64,000 nucleotides of DNA, from the NCBI RefSeq assembly GCF_030296755.1, contig NZ_AP027741.1, positions 1,550,001 through 1,614,000 on the forward strand. Direction: 5' to 3'. The DNA is from Methylophaga marina. Lineage in GTDB: Bacteria > Pseudomonadota > Gammaproteobacteria > Nitrosococcales > Methylophagaceae. The position numbers and the translations under genes were made by a program. Positions 34,950 through 43,270 of this stretch are shown in pieces (the first letter of the stretch is position 1; each line of letters starts with the position of its first letter). Below the pieces are notes generated by a model, which was not told the DNA's origin, did no database searches, and saw only the letters and a list, made by a program, of their open reading frames with translations.

Positions 34950-37223
34950 ATGAATACTGTGTGGATGTCAGCATTAAGAATATCCATCATTTACGTGATT
35001 ATTGGTGGCATATGGATAATCACTTCCGACCAGGCTCTTTCATATTTTTTCATTGATAAACAAACACTTGTTGAGCTACAAACTATAAAGGGCTGGTTCT
35101 TTATTATCGCTACGGGTCTCATTCTTTTCTGGCTAGTTTATCGTCAGTTGAGAAATATGAATGAGGCTGAAGAGCGCTTACGCTATGCGCTGAATGCTTC
35201 TGGTGATGGCGTTTGGGACTGGGATGTGCCTTCAAGCAAGGTGTGGTACTCCAAGCAGCTGCAAACAATGCTTGGCTATGCCGATGGGGAATTCAGTAAC
35301 AGCCTTGATGAATGGTCGAGTCGTGTTCATCCGGATGATCTGGCGTTGGTGATGGAAGATTTACAGCGTCACCTTGATGGTAAAACAGATTGTTATATCA
35401 ATGAGCACCGCATGCGCTGTAAAAATGGGCATTACAAGTGGATTCGTGATAGTGGACTGGTGATTACTCGTGATGAACATGGGAAACCTATACGCCTTGT
35501 CGGTACACACGCTGACATAACCACCCGTAAAGAAGCAGATGAAAAACTCAAGCTGGCCAATACGGTATTTACCCATGCTTATGAAGGGATTTTAGTCACT
35601 GATACTGATAATAAGATTATCGAAGTCAATGACGCTTTCACTAGAATCACGGGCTACAGCAGAGAAGATGTTATCGGTAAGAGCCCTAAACTCCTTCAGT
35701 CAGGTAAACATTCTCTAACGTTCTATGAAGAGATGTGGCATTCAATTAAGACGGAAGGCTATTGGTCTGGTGAGGTCTCAAACATACACAAAAATGGACA
35801 GCCATTTATAGAAATGCTGACGATCAGTGAAATTCGTGATGCAGATGGTAACGCCGTTAACTATGTGGCCTTGTTTTCAGACATCACACATATTCGTGCA
35901 CAACAGATAGCACTTGAGCGACTGGCAAGTTATGACCCATTAACCTCACTGCCCAACCGTATCTTACTGGCTGATTGTCTCAAGCAATCCATGGCACATT
36001 GCCAACGTCATCAACAATTATTGGCGGTGGCCTTTATTGATTTAGATGGCTTCAAGCAGGTCAATGACACTTATGGTCATGAAGTCGGCGATAAACTTCT
36101 GGTCACTATTTCTAATCGTATGAAAGCGGCGTTACGAGAGGGCGATACCCTTGCTAGGATTGGTGGGGATGAATTTATCGCCGTACTCACCGAGCTGAAT
36201 GTGTTTGAAGACTGTGAATCGGTGATTGAGCGTCTGTTAACGGCATCCTCTGAGCCTATTTCTACTGATGATAAAACCTTTTCAGTGTCTGCCAGTATCG
36301 GGGTGACGTTATTTCCAGAAGACAGTGTGGATGCCGACATTCTCATGCGTCATGCTGATCATGCTATGTATACAGCTAAGCAGTTGGGTAAAAATCGCTA
36401 TCACCTATTTGATGTGAATCAGGATGATGCCATCCGCTTACATAGAAAACAGTTGCTGGATATTGAGTTAGCACTGAAAAACGATGAATTTGTCATGCAC
36501 TTCCAACCCATCGTCAATATGAGAACGGGCTCGGTGATTGGTTTAGAGGCCCTGCTTCGCTGGCAGTCACCTGAGGAAGGCTTGTTAACACCAGGTGCGT
36601 TTTTGCCCTACATAGAAAACAATCCCATCAGTGTTAATTTGGGTGAATGGGTTATCCATGCAGTCCTGAAACAAATCAGCCTGTGGCAAGCAGCACAGGT
36701 CACTATGCCAGATATGATCAGTATTAACATTTCAGCTTTACAGATTGAGCAGGATAATTTTGCTGATAGATTAGCCTCTCTGCTAAATGCTTATCCTGAG
36801 GTAGACCCACATAAAATTGAACTGGAAATTTTAGAAACCAGTGCCTTAGAAGACATCGAAAATGTCTCCAATACAATGAATGCCTGTGCCCAGCTTGGTG
36901 TGAAATTCGCAATTGATGATTTTGGGACAGGCTATTCATCGCTGACATATCTCAAGCATTTACCGGCGGAAATCATCAAAATAGATCAAAGCTTTGTTCG
37001 TGATATGTTGGTAGATGAGGATGATCTGGCTATTGTGAAAGGGGTGATCGGCCTGGCTAATGCCTTCCAGCGAGGCGTCATAGCCGAAGGCGTGGAATCT
37101 GCCGAACATGGAAAAGCCCTATTAGAACTTGGCTGTGAGCAAGCTCAAGGGTTTGGTATTGCGAAACCGATGCCAGCAGAGCGCGTGCCCGAGTGGATAG
37201 AAGGATGGAAACCACAGTGGTGA
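34950..37223 (+). CDS. Membrane PAS-PAS-GGDEF-EAL cyclic-di-GMP enzyme
   Basis: About 757 residues. Two TM helices (LRISIIYVIIGGIWIITS; GWFFIIATGLILFWLVYR) are followed by PAS 1 (LRYALNASGDGVWDWDV), PAS 2 (FTHAYEGILVTDTDNKIIEV), GGDEF (RIGGDEFIAVL with an RxxD inhibitory site, REGD, five residues before) and EAL (GLEALLRW, ETSALEDIEN, AIDDFGTGYSSLTYLK, IKIDQSF, AEGVES). Both catalytic motifs look intact, so synthesis and hydrolysis of c-di-GMP are both possible. The ATG at 34950 is preferred; the frame is open further upstream but that part is not membrane-like or conserved in appearance. Confidence 0.93.
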   Translation: MNTVWMSALRISIIYVIIGGIWIITSDQALSYFFIDKQTLVELQTIKGWFFIIATGLILFWLVYRQLRNMNEAEERLRYALNASGDGVWDWDVPSSKVWYSKQLQTMLGYADGEFSNSLDEWSSRVHPDDLALVMEDLQRHLDGKTDCYINEHRMRCKNGHYKWIRDSGLVITRDEHGKPIRLVGTHADITTRKEADEKLKLANTVFTHAYEGILVTDTDNKIIEVNDAFTRITGYSREDVIGKSPKLLQSGKHSLTFYEEMWHSIKTEGYWSGEVSNIHKNGQPFIEMLTISEIRDADGNAVNYVALFSDITHIRAQQIALERLASYDPLTSLPNRILLADCLKQSMAHCQRHQQLLAVAFIDLDGFKQVNDTYGHEVGDKLLVTISNRMKAALREGDTLARIGGDEFIAVLTELNVFEDCESVIERLLTASSEPISTDDKTFSVSASIGVTLFPEDSVDADILMRHADHAMYTAKQLGKNRYHLFDVNQDDAIRLHRKQLLDIELALKNDEFVMHFQPIVNMRTGSVIGLEALLRWQSPEEGLLTPGAFLPYIENNPISVNLGEWVIHAVLKQISLWQAAQVTMPDMISINISALQIEQDNFADRLASLLNAYPEVDPHKIELEILETSALEDIENVSNTMNACAQLGVKFAIDDFGTGYSSLTYLKHLPAEIIKIDQSFVRDMLVDEDDLAIVKGVIGLANAFQRGVIAEGVESAEHGKALLELGCEQAQGFGIAKPMPAERVPEWIEGWKPQW

Positions 37224-37737
37224 GTACCCAATGTTATTCAGACATCCTATCCTCACGAGTTCACTATGTGTTTTGGCTGGCTGAGTGACAGCCTATCTTT
37301 AATTATTAATGCTCTCGCTCACTTAGTTTTCAATCTCAAGAAATTCAAACGAGCCGTATCACCATTTTGATACGGCTTTTTTTATCTACTTATTGCGAAA
37401 TCGTTCGCACCGCACATTATTTCGTCTATTCCTTCATTAATTTCAATTAGGAGATGAGCGTTTTTTTTCCTGTCTTTAAACTTCAACTAGTTCCATTCCT
37501 TGCTTTAAATAGGTAAATGAAATACCTTATTAAAAAGACGGGATTTGATAGCTGATGCTATGTTTTTATAAAGTCATTTTATTAAACAGAAACAAAGTGT
37601 TAACTGTTGTTCTCAATAGAGAAATATATTGATTGACGCGCAGCTGTCGACTTGTTAACTCAGTCATTCCGTCATTTACTCGGTATTCAATAAAGCCTTG
37701 CTCAGGGTATAGGCGCCATCTCACAAAGGAGTGACTG
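37224..37737. other. 514-base intergenic region before the nitric oxide reductase
   Basis: It holds the terminator listed separately and then an AT-rich promoter region with no open frame worth naming. A 17-base interrupted palindrome, AGGTA-N7-TACCT at 37511-37527, is flanked by A/T and loosely resembles NsrR-type half sites; this is only a candidate. No sigma-54 promoter (TGGCAC-N5-TTGC) is visible, which argues against NorR control. Confidence 0.4.
37352..37383 (+). terminator. Rho-independent terminator downstream of the GGDEF-EAL gene
   Basis: AGCCGTATCA and TGATACGGCT form a 10-bp stem with a 6-base loop followed by T7. It is 130 bases after the stop, so the transcript has a sizeable 3' tail. 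Confidence 0.9.
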
Positions 37738-40002
37738 ATGACAAACGTAAAAAAACTCTGGTTATTTCTCGCTTTCTTATTGTTTGTGTCTTTTGGGGTG
37801 CTGATATGGAGTGGTAATCAGATTTACCAGCAAGCGCCACCTATGCCCGAAAAGGTCCTCACTTCTGATGGTCAGCTACTTTATAGCCGCGCTGAAATTG
37901 AAAAAGGACGACAAGTCTGGCAGTCCTTTGGCGGAATGCAACTTGGCTCAATCTGGGGACACGGTGGTTATGTTGCTCCGGACTGGAGTGCCGACTGGAT
38001 GCACCGAGAGTTGATGGCCTTACTCAATCTCTGGGCGAACCGAGATTATGGTGTGGAAAGTTTTGAGCTTGCCAATGCCGAACAGCAAGCCGCTTTGCAA
38101 GGCAGACTGAAGTCCCTAGTCAGAAAAAATACATACAATCCCGACACTGGCGTCATCACTTTAAGCTTGGACAGAGTCAAAGCGATAAGTCAGGTCTCTG
38201 AACATTATCAACGTCTCTTTAGTGATGAACCTTCAACGGCTGAGCTGCGTGAAGCTTATGCCATGAAAAATAACACGGTCACCGATCCAGAAAATCGTCG
38301 TGTACTCTCCGCTTTTTTCTGGTGGACGGCATGGGCCACTATGACTAATCGCATCGATGGTGACATTACTTATACCAATAACTGGCCTAATGAGCCGTTG
38401 ATTGATAATAAACCGCCGGCGAGTATGTTTCTCTGGTCGGCTTTCAGTGTGACATTCCTGTTGGCTGGAATTGGTTTAATGGGCTGGTATTACGCGGTGT
38501 CTCATGGCAAAGAAGAGGCGACCAGTAAACTGCCGGCAACCGATCCCATGCGCGATTTACGACCTACACCTTCGATGATGGCAACAGCCAAATATTTCTG
38601 GGTGTTGCTCGCTTTATTCCTGGTACAAATTCTACTTGGTGCGGTGACTGCGCATTATCAGGTGGAAGGCCAGGTTATGTATGGCTTTGAGTTATCCGAA
38701 ATTTTGCCTTACTCGATAACTCGCACCTGGCATACCCAACTGGCCGTGTTATGGATAGCACTTGCCTGGCTCGCGACCGGCCTTTATATCGGTCCTGCCG
38801 TATCGGGTTATGAACCGCCTTATCAGCGATTCGGGGTGAATCTTCTGTGGGTCTGCTTACTGGTCATTGTGGTCGGTGCCTTTACTGGGCAATGGTTCGC
38901 GGTGAATCAGACATTAGGATTGGAGCATAACTTCTGGTTCGGTCATCAAGGTTGGGAATATGCCGATATTGGCCGGTTCTGGCAGTGGTTCCTGTTTATC
39001 GGTTTATTACTCTGGTTATGTTTGGTGGGTCGCTCGCTCTGGCCGACATTACGTCAACCCTCTGAAAGTCGTTCCATTATTGGTTTACTGTTCTTATCCA
39101 CTGTTGCCATTGGCTTGTTCTTTGGGGCGGCACTGGTCTGGAATGAACACACCCATATTTCCATGGTGGAATACTGGCGCTGGTGGTTGGTTCACCTCTG
39201 GGTTGAAGGATTCTTTGAAGTCTTTGCCACAGCAGTTATTGCGTTCTTATTTACTCGTCTGGGCTTAATCCCGGTCAAAACAGCAACAGTTGCTGTGCTG
39301 TTTGCCACGATTATTTTCATGTCGGGTGGTGTAATTGGCACATTACATCATCTCTATTTTGTCGGATCACCTACACCGGTATTAGCGTTGGGTGCCAGCT
39401 TCTCAGCACTGGAAGTGGTGCCGCTGGCCTACATAGGATTTGAGGCGTATCACAATTACACCTTGGGTCATGCAACCGAGTGGATGAAACGTTACCGCTG
39501 GCCGATTATGTTCTTTGTGGCCGTGGCGTTCTGGAATCTGGTCGGTGCGGGTTTATTTGGCTTTTTAATTAATCCACCATTATCGCTGTACTACATGCAA
39601 GGTCTTAATCTGACACCATTGCATGGTCATACCGCCTTGTTTGGTGTTTACGGGATGTTAGGTATTGGTCTGACCTTGTTCTGTATACGTGGTATCAAGC
39701 CCGATCTCATCTGGCCGGAAGGCACGCTTAAAGCCAGCTTCTGGTGTTTCAATATTGGTCTGGCACTGATGGCTTTACTCACGCTGTTACCGCTTGGTGT
39801 GATGCAATTGTTTGCCAGCCTGAATCATGGTTACTGGTATGCCCGTTCAGCAGACTTTATGCAGCAACCCGTTGTTGATTTACTGGTCTGGATGCGTGTG
39901 CCCGGCGATACCATCTTTGCTGTCGGCGCTTTGTTATTAGCCTGGTTTATTCTCAGCTTATGGATCAAACCAAAATACGAAGGTGGGCAACAACGCGGCT
40001 AA
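37738..40002 (+). CDS. norZ: Quinol-dependent nitric oxide reductase (qNor)
   Basis: The product has 754 residues. It reduces 2 NO to N2O with quinol in the inner membrane. The N-terminal extension fused to the NorB core (RQVWQSFGGMQLGSIWGHGG, then a soluble domain) is the qNor feature that replaces NorC. Metal-binding motifs: THAQ-type TRTWHTQLAVLWIALAW, the EHTHISMVEYWRWWLVHLWVEG segment (haem b3/non-haem Fe ligands, catalytic Glu), GGVIGTLHHLYFVG (two His), and GHTALFGVYGMLGIG. About 14 TM helices. GGAG is well placed. It heads a four-gene run and most likely serves NO detoxification or denitrification; no nir or nos genes are in this window. Confidence 0.95.
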   Translation: MTNVKKLWLFLAFLLFVSFGVLIWSGNQIYQQAPPMPEKVLTSDGQLLYSRAEIEKGRQVWQSFGGMQLGSIWGHGGYVAPDWSADWMHRELMALLNLWANRDYGVESFELANAEQQAALQGRLKSLVRKNTYNPDTGVITLSLDRVKAISQVSEHYQRLFSDEPSTAELREAYAMKNNTVTDPENRRVLSAFFWWTAWATMTNRIDGDITYTNNWPNEPLIDNKPPASMFLWSAFSVTFLLAGIGLMGWYYAVSHGKEEATSKLPATDPMRDLRPTPSMMATAKYFWVLLALFLVQILLGAVTAHYQVEGQVMYGFELSEILPYSITRTWHTQLAVLWIALAWLATGLYIGPAVSGYEPPYQRFGVNLLWVCLLVIVVGAFTGQWFAVNQTLGLEHNFWFGHQGWEYADIGRFWQWFLFIGLLLWLCLVGRSLWPTLRQPSESRSIIGLLFLSTVAIGLFFGAALVWNEHTHISMVEYWRWWLVHLWVEGFFEVFATAVIAFLFTRLGLIPVKTATVAVLFATIIFMSGGVIGTLHHLYFVGSPTPVLALGASFSALEVVPLAYIGFEAYHNYTLGHATEWMKRYRWPIMFFVAVAFWNLVGAGLFGFLINPPLSLYYMQGLNLTPLHGHTALFGVYGMLGIGLTLFCIRGIKPDLIWPEGTLKASFWCFNIGLALMALLTLLPLGVMQLFASLNHGYWYARSADFMQQPVVDLLVWMRVPGDTIFAVGALLLAWFILSLWIKPKYEGGQQRG

Positions 40003-40032
40003 AAGCCAATCCGATTGAAGGACTGACTAACG

Positions 40033-40431
40033 GTGATTGAGTTCTATGATGAGGTGAGGCAAGTACACTGGCTGATGGCCTTTGCCAGTGGCGGCTTGCT
40101 CTTCATTCATGGGCTCATTCACCTGAGTCAAGCTGGTCACCTGTTTTCAACGTCCGTTCGTTATCTTCGCTACGGCGTTGATACGGTGTTAATCACGGCA
40201 GCGTTAATGCTGACCAATATCGTGCAGCAATTTCCTTTTATCGATGCTTGGCTCACGGTGAAGTTTCTGCTGCTGATGGTTTATTTGTTTCTCTCACACA
40301 TCATGCTCTACAACACTCGAAACCAGCGGCAATATGTCATAGTTTGGGGGCTGGCCTTGATGACCTGGTTGTTTATTTTCAGCGTGGCGAAAACCCACAA
40401 TAGCTGGGGCATATTTAGCATGCTCTTTTGA
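40033..40431 (+). CDS. SirB2-like small membrane protein
   Basis: The product has 132 residues and four TM helices. VDTVLITAALMLTNIVQQFPFIDAWLTVKFLLLMVYLFLS follows the SirB pattern (DT...L, PF.DAWLT.K). The start is GTG 30 bases after the norZ stop. SirB family function is unclear. The position between qNor and a CopD-like gene suggests a membrane accessory role in NO or redox metabolism; the His residues at the ends of helices could bind haem, which is only inference. Confidence 0.8.
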   Translation: MIEFYDEVRQVHWLMAFASGGLLFIHGLIHLSQAGHLFSTSVRYLRYGVDTVLITAALMLTNIVQQFPFIDAWLTVKFLLLMVYLFLSHIMLYNTRNQRQYVIVWGLALMTWLFIFSVAKTHNSWGIFSMLF

Positions 40432-40501
40432 GATGAAAGTACATTCAAGCCTATGACTGGCTTGTTGAAAGCCATTTTCTAGGTGCATTTAGAGGATAGT
40501 T

Positions 40502-40945
40502 ATGTACGGGACATTATTACTGCTTCACATACTGGCTGCCACCATATGGACGGGAGGACATATCGTCTTATCGGTTGTGATCTTGCCTAAGGTATTAAAG
40601 CATCGTTCGCCTGAAGAGCTGCTTAGTTTTGAGTCAGTGTATGAAAAGATTGGTATGCCCGCCCTGATTATTCAAATCTTAACGGGGTTGTATCTGGCTT
40701 ATCATATGCTGCCAGACATCACACAATGGTTTAACCTTACAAATACCGTCTCACATGCCATCATAGCAAAATTGTGTCTGCTGCTTTTAACACTTAGCTT
40801 TGCTGTACACGCACGATTTCGCGTGATTCCTCACCTCTCTCCAGACACACTCAAAGTGATGGCCTGGCACATCATTCCCGTCACCCTTCTTTCCATCTTG
40901 TTCGTCGTTGTTGGCGTGTCATTCCGAACAGGTTGGCTTTATTAA
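40502..40945 (+). CDS. CopD-like four-helix membrane protein
   Basis: The product has 147 residues. The first helix, LLLLHILAATIWTGGHIVLSVVILP, carries the H-x4-W-x-G-H pattern of CopD/DUF2269-like haem or copper-binding membrane proteins. Three more helices follow, with His residues (HAIIAKLCLL, FAVHARFRVIP, WHIIPVTLLSI). Members of this group are found next to NO reductases and cytochromes. Same direction as qNor, 70 bases after the SirB2 gene. The function is probably metal or haem related. Confidence 0.78.
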   Translation: MYGTLLLLHILAATIWTGGHIVLSVVILPKVLKHRSPEELLSFESVYEKIGMPALIIQILTGLYLAYHMLPDITQWFNLTNTVSHAIIAKLCLLLLTLSFAVHARFRVIPHLSPDTLKVMAWHIIPVTLLSILFVVVGVSFRTGWLY

Positions 40946-40971
40946 TCACGCTGCAATAACAGGAGGCATAC

Positions 40972-41319
40972 ATGAACATTAAGCTACATCGCATTTATGA
41001 AAGTGATGCACCCACAGGTTACCGAGTGCTGGTGGACCGATTATGGCCACGTGGCGTATCAAAAGAAGACGCCGATCTGGATGCTCACTGGGAAGAACTC
41101 ACCCCCAGTGATGAACTACGTAAATGGTTTGACCACGATCCTGACAAATGGAACAGCTTTCGTAAACAATACCTCAGCGAACTGAGTGAACATAAACAAA
41201 CCGCCAAAGACTATCTAGCCGAAGTTACCCAAAAAAATGTCGTGCTCCTCTATGCAGCAAAAGACAAACAACACAGCCATGCACATATATTAAAAGAGTA
41301 TCTGGAGAAGTTGGGTTAG
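40972..41319 (+). CDS. DUF488 family protein
   Basis: The product has 115 residues. The start MNIKLHRIYESDAPTGYRVL and RLWPRGVSKEDADLDAHWEE are the DUF488 signature, and VVLLYAAKDKQHSHAHILKEYL the C-terminal half. Good ribosome site (AGGAGG). Function unknown; the family is often in nitrogen-oxide and stress neighbourhoods. Last gene of the qNor run. Confidence 0.9.
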   Translation: MNIKLHRIYESDAPTGYRVLVDRLWPRGVSKEDADLDAHWEELTPSDELRKWFDHDPDKWNSFRKQYLSELSEHKQTAKDYLAEVTQKNVVLLYAAKDKQHSHAHILKEYLEKLG

Positions 41320-41545
41320 CAAGCGATTTTCACGTCAAACACAGAACCCGTTGGTATGAGTGCCATTCAAAAATAGAATTACCCCTTTTTATTTTATGGT
41401 TTTATATGCCACTGATAATAAATGAGTTATAGTCAGCTTTAATCAGGTAGTGAAAGAACGTTTTGTGATGACAACAAGGATTTGATTAAGAATAGAAAGG
41501 GAAAGCTTGCCATGAAATATCCGAGTCTCAGAACACTAAAAGCTA
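41320..41545. other. Non-coding stretch between DUF488 and the cassette repeat
   Basis: I see no gene here. It is AT-rich and ends at the left edge of the 164-bp repeat, so it marks the junction between the chromosomal qNor run and cassette-like DNA. Confidence 0.4.
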
Positions 41546-41709
41546 GGCACTATTTTTCACCGTTAGCTTAAAAATTTGGCCTTATAACTCTGTGAATAAG
41601 AAATTACTTTTATTAATAAACAACAAGTTATAATTTTTGGCGAGGAATTATAAGGCCGCCTGTTTAATATTTATTATGAGGCCACTGGCCTCATAAAACA
41701 CACTGTTAG
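41546..41709 (+). repeat. 164-bp direct repeat, copy A (attC-like, VCR-sized)
   Basis: It matches copy B (62829-62992) without gaps at about 139 of 164 bases by hand count; the last 67 bases differ at three positions. It contains GGCCTTATAA/TTATAAGGCC (10-bp arms) and TTATGAGGCC-ACT-GGCCTCATAA (10-bp arms, 3-base loop). Within it, TAAC-TC-TGTG at 41585-41594 faces CACA-CT-GTTA at 41699-41708, the R/spacer/L layout of an integron attC of about 125 bases. A membrane-protein gene starts 20 bases later. Confidence 0.75.
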
Positions 41710-41728
41710 TCATTACTATGAGAAATTC

Positions 41729-42376
41729 ATGAGCTGGGAAAAAGAAAAAGTAATACTTATTGTATTGGGGGTGATTTTACTGGGAGCAATGTGTTTTTTG
41801 CTTGGAACTGCTTTAGGCGTTTCTATAGATCGCGGTAACTTCACAGAAACATTGCTACCAGTGCTTTCAGTTATAGGCTCATGGGTATCTGGTGTTGGGG
41901 CATTAGGTGCCGTTACAGTCGCGTTATGGATCGCAGAGAAGCAGCGTCGTAGCGAGAAGGAAGATCTTGAGCTTGATTTTGGCTTCGTTATTGTTCCAGG
42001 ATTTCAAGAGGCAGTGTTGATGATTTCGGCTGTTTCAGTTGGAAAGCGACCTTCTGAAATTAATTCCATATCGGTTTATGGCAAAAATGCCACCGTCATA
42101 ATGCATGTAGCTAGATTTCTAAACGTGAGTAGCCAACTGCCAACGAATCTAGGCTATGGAAAAAAGGCTAACTTTCTGTGCGAAGAAGGATTTGAAATTC
42201 ATATTGGGGAATATTTGAACACATATTGTGATGGAACCTCTAAGGACCTAAAGGTATGTGTTAGTACTACTACTGAGAATTTTATATACATTCCCGATGA
42301 ATCAATGAAAAGTGCCCTCGATTCTTTTGCTAAAAAAGCAGGGCGGGCACCTGAACCAATTAAGAAAAATGGCTAA
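41729..42376 (+). CDS. Hypothetical membrane-anchored protein in a cassette-like unit
   Basis: The product has 215 residues. Two TM helices (VILIVLGVILLGAMCFLLGT; LSVIGSWVSGVGALGAVTVALWIA) precede a short coiled RRSEKEDLEL linker and a C-terminal beta-rich domain (about residues 85-200). No family recognised. No good ribosome site, common for cassette genes. The stop codon TAA lies inside the R'' box of an attC-like hairpin, as is usual for integron cassettes, and the start follows the copy A repeat by 20 bases. The overall plan resembles the gene at 63021. Confidence 0.7.
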   Translation: MSWEKEKVILIVLGVILLGAMCFLLGTALGVSIDRGNFTETLLPVLSVIGSWVSGVGALGAVTVALWIAEKQRRSEKEDLELDFGFVIVPGFQEAVLMISAVSVGKRPSEINSISVYGKNATVIMHVARFLNVSSQLPTNLGYGKKANFLCEEGFEIHIGEYLNTYCDGTSKDLKVCVSTTTENFIYIPDESMKSALDSFAKKAGRAPEPIKKNG

Positions 42377-42418
42377 CAAAGCGTTGCACCGGATTAACCG
42401 GTGAACGCGGCGTTACCG
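42371..42418. other. attC-like recombination site of an integron cassette
   Basis: GGCTAAC (R'') at 42371-42377 pairs with GTTA (R') at 42412-42415. An unpaired spacer (AAA opposite GGC) follows, then the L arms GCGTT/AACGC, one extrahelical G, the stem CACCGG/CCGGTG and an ATTAA loop. These are the elements recognised by integron integrases, in the right order. The stop codons of the genes on both sides lie within the R boxes. No integrase is present in the window. Confidence 0.82.
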
Positions 42419-42685
42419 GAACAATTCGCTATGCGTTCCGATTCTTGCAAGTTTTAAAGAATCTGTATCAATTTTATAAATTAAAACTAAGTCAGGTTTA
42501 ATGTGGCAATCACGATAGTTTTTCCAATCACCTGATAATGGGTGATCTAGATATTTTTCAGATAAGGTTTTGCCAAGTTGTAGTTGTTTTATGACGTGAC
42601 CCACTTCAACGATATCGGGTATGGATAGTTTGGCAATTTTCTTAAAGTCTTTTTTAAATTGTGTTGAGTATTCGAGCTCAAGCAT
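42413..42685 (-). CDS. yafQ: YafQ-family toxin (type II, RelE superfamily mRNA interferase)
   Basis: The product has 90 residues. The motifs LEYSTQFKKDFKKIAK, HPLSGDWKNYRDCHIKPDLVLIYK and the terminal RIGTHSELF are those of YafQ, with the catalytic His near the end (GTH) and the HPL and DCH histidines. YafQ cleaves mRNA on the ribosome. The ATG at 42685 overlaps the antitoxin stop (ATGA). The stop codon falls inside the R' box of the attC-like site. Confidence 0.93.
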   Translation of the reverse strand: MLELEYSTQFKKDFKKIAKLSIPDIVEVGHVIKQLQLGKTLSEKYLDHPLSGDWKNYRDCHIKPDLVLIYKIDTDSLKLARIGTHSELFR

Positions 42686-42957
42686 CAACGAAGCTTTCCA
42701 ATATTCAAATTGCTAAATAATTCTTCAACATCTTTAGCAGAACTGGCATTGCCAGCTTCAAGCTCAGCAATAGCAGCGGCGGTTATCTCATTGGGTTGGC
42801 GCACTTTAAGTTCAAAAGGAATACCACCATAATTAACCACCGCTTTGGCAAATAGCTTTAGCGCCTGGGAGGTGCTTAATCCCATATCTTCGCATACGTT
42901 AGTAAATGCCAATTTGGTATCGGCATCAATTCGGGTGCTTAGCATTTCTGTCTTCAT
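42685..42957 (-). CDS. dinJ: DinJ/RelB-family antitoxin
   Basis: The product has 90 residues. The ribbon-helix-helix N-terminus (MLSTRIDADTKLAFTNVCED, then MGLSTSQALKLFAKAVVNYG) and the IPFELKVRQPNEIT segment are those of DinJ/RelB. The C-terminus wraps and neutralises YafQ. A perfect palindrome at 42979-42999, just upstream, is the likely autoregulatory operator. Confidence 0.93.
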   Translation of the reverse strand: MKTEMLSTRIDADTKLAFTNVCEDMGLSTSQALKLFAKAVVNYGGIPFELKVRQPNEITAAAIAELEAGNASSAKDVEELFSNLNIGKLR

Positions 42958-42978
42958 GTTGTCACCAAAAGTTGTGTA

Positions 42979-42999
42979 TTGTCATACAGTGTATGACAA
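42979..42999. promoter_or_regulatory. Operator palindrome of the dinJ-yafQ pair
   Basis: TTGTCATACA-G-TGTATGACAA is a perfect 10-bp inverted repeat with a one-base centre, 22 bases upstream of the antitoxin start. Ribbon-helix-helix antitoxins bind such sites. Confidence 0.82.
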
Positions 43000-43045
43000 A
43001 TTGTAGCAGTTGATATGCAAAAATCAATAGTTTCAGAGTAGTTGA

Positions 43046-43082
43046 TTTATCAGGCCACTGGCCGCATAAAACATACTGTTAT
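43046..43082 (+). repeat. Partial third copy of the cassette repeat tail
   Basis: It reproduces the end of copies A and B: ATTTAT, then AGGCCACTGGCC, then CATAAAACA-ACTGTTA, with a few changes. As in A and B, a small gene starts about 20 bases after it. Its left half is not recognisable. Confidence 0.65.
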
Positions 43083-43104
43083 GTGATTAAAGGAGGTCTC
43101 TGTC

Positions 43105-43270
43105 ATGGACGTTCACAATTTTGGAATGCACGCTTTTCATCAACAAATGGAATTACAGCGAATAGAAAGAGGTGCTGTATATCACTATAGAAATCCTGTA
43201 GTTAAAGCCTGCAAAGCTCTATGAATATGTCCAAAAGTTTGAACAAGAATTAGATGATGAGCTCTTCTAA
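43105..43270 (+). pseudogene. Small hypothetical protein, apparently frameshifted
   Basis: ATG at 43105 follows a near-perfect AGGAGG and encodes MDVHNFGMHAFHQQMELQRI and on to RNPVVK, then stops after 39 codons. Skipping one base near the AAA at about 43204 continues as PAKLYEYVQKFEQELDDELF to a TAA at 43268. The joined product would be 54 residues. It sits right behind the third repeat copy, so it may be a broken cassette gene. Low certainty. Confidence 0.4.
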
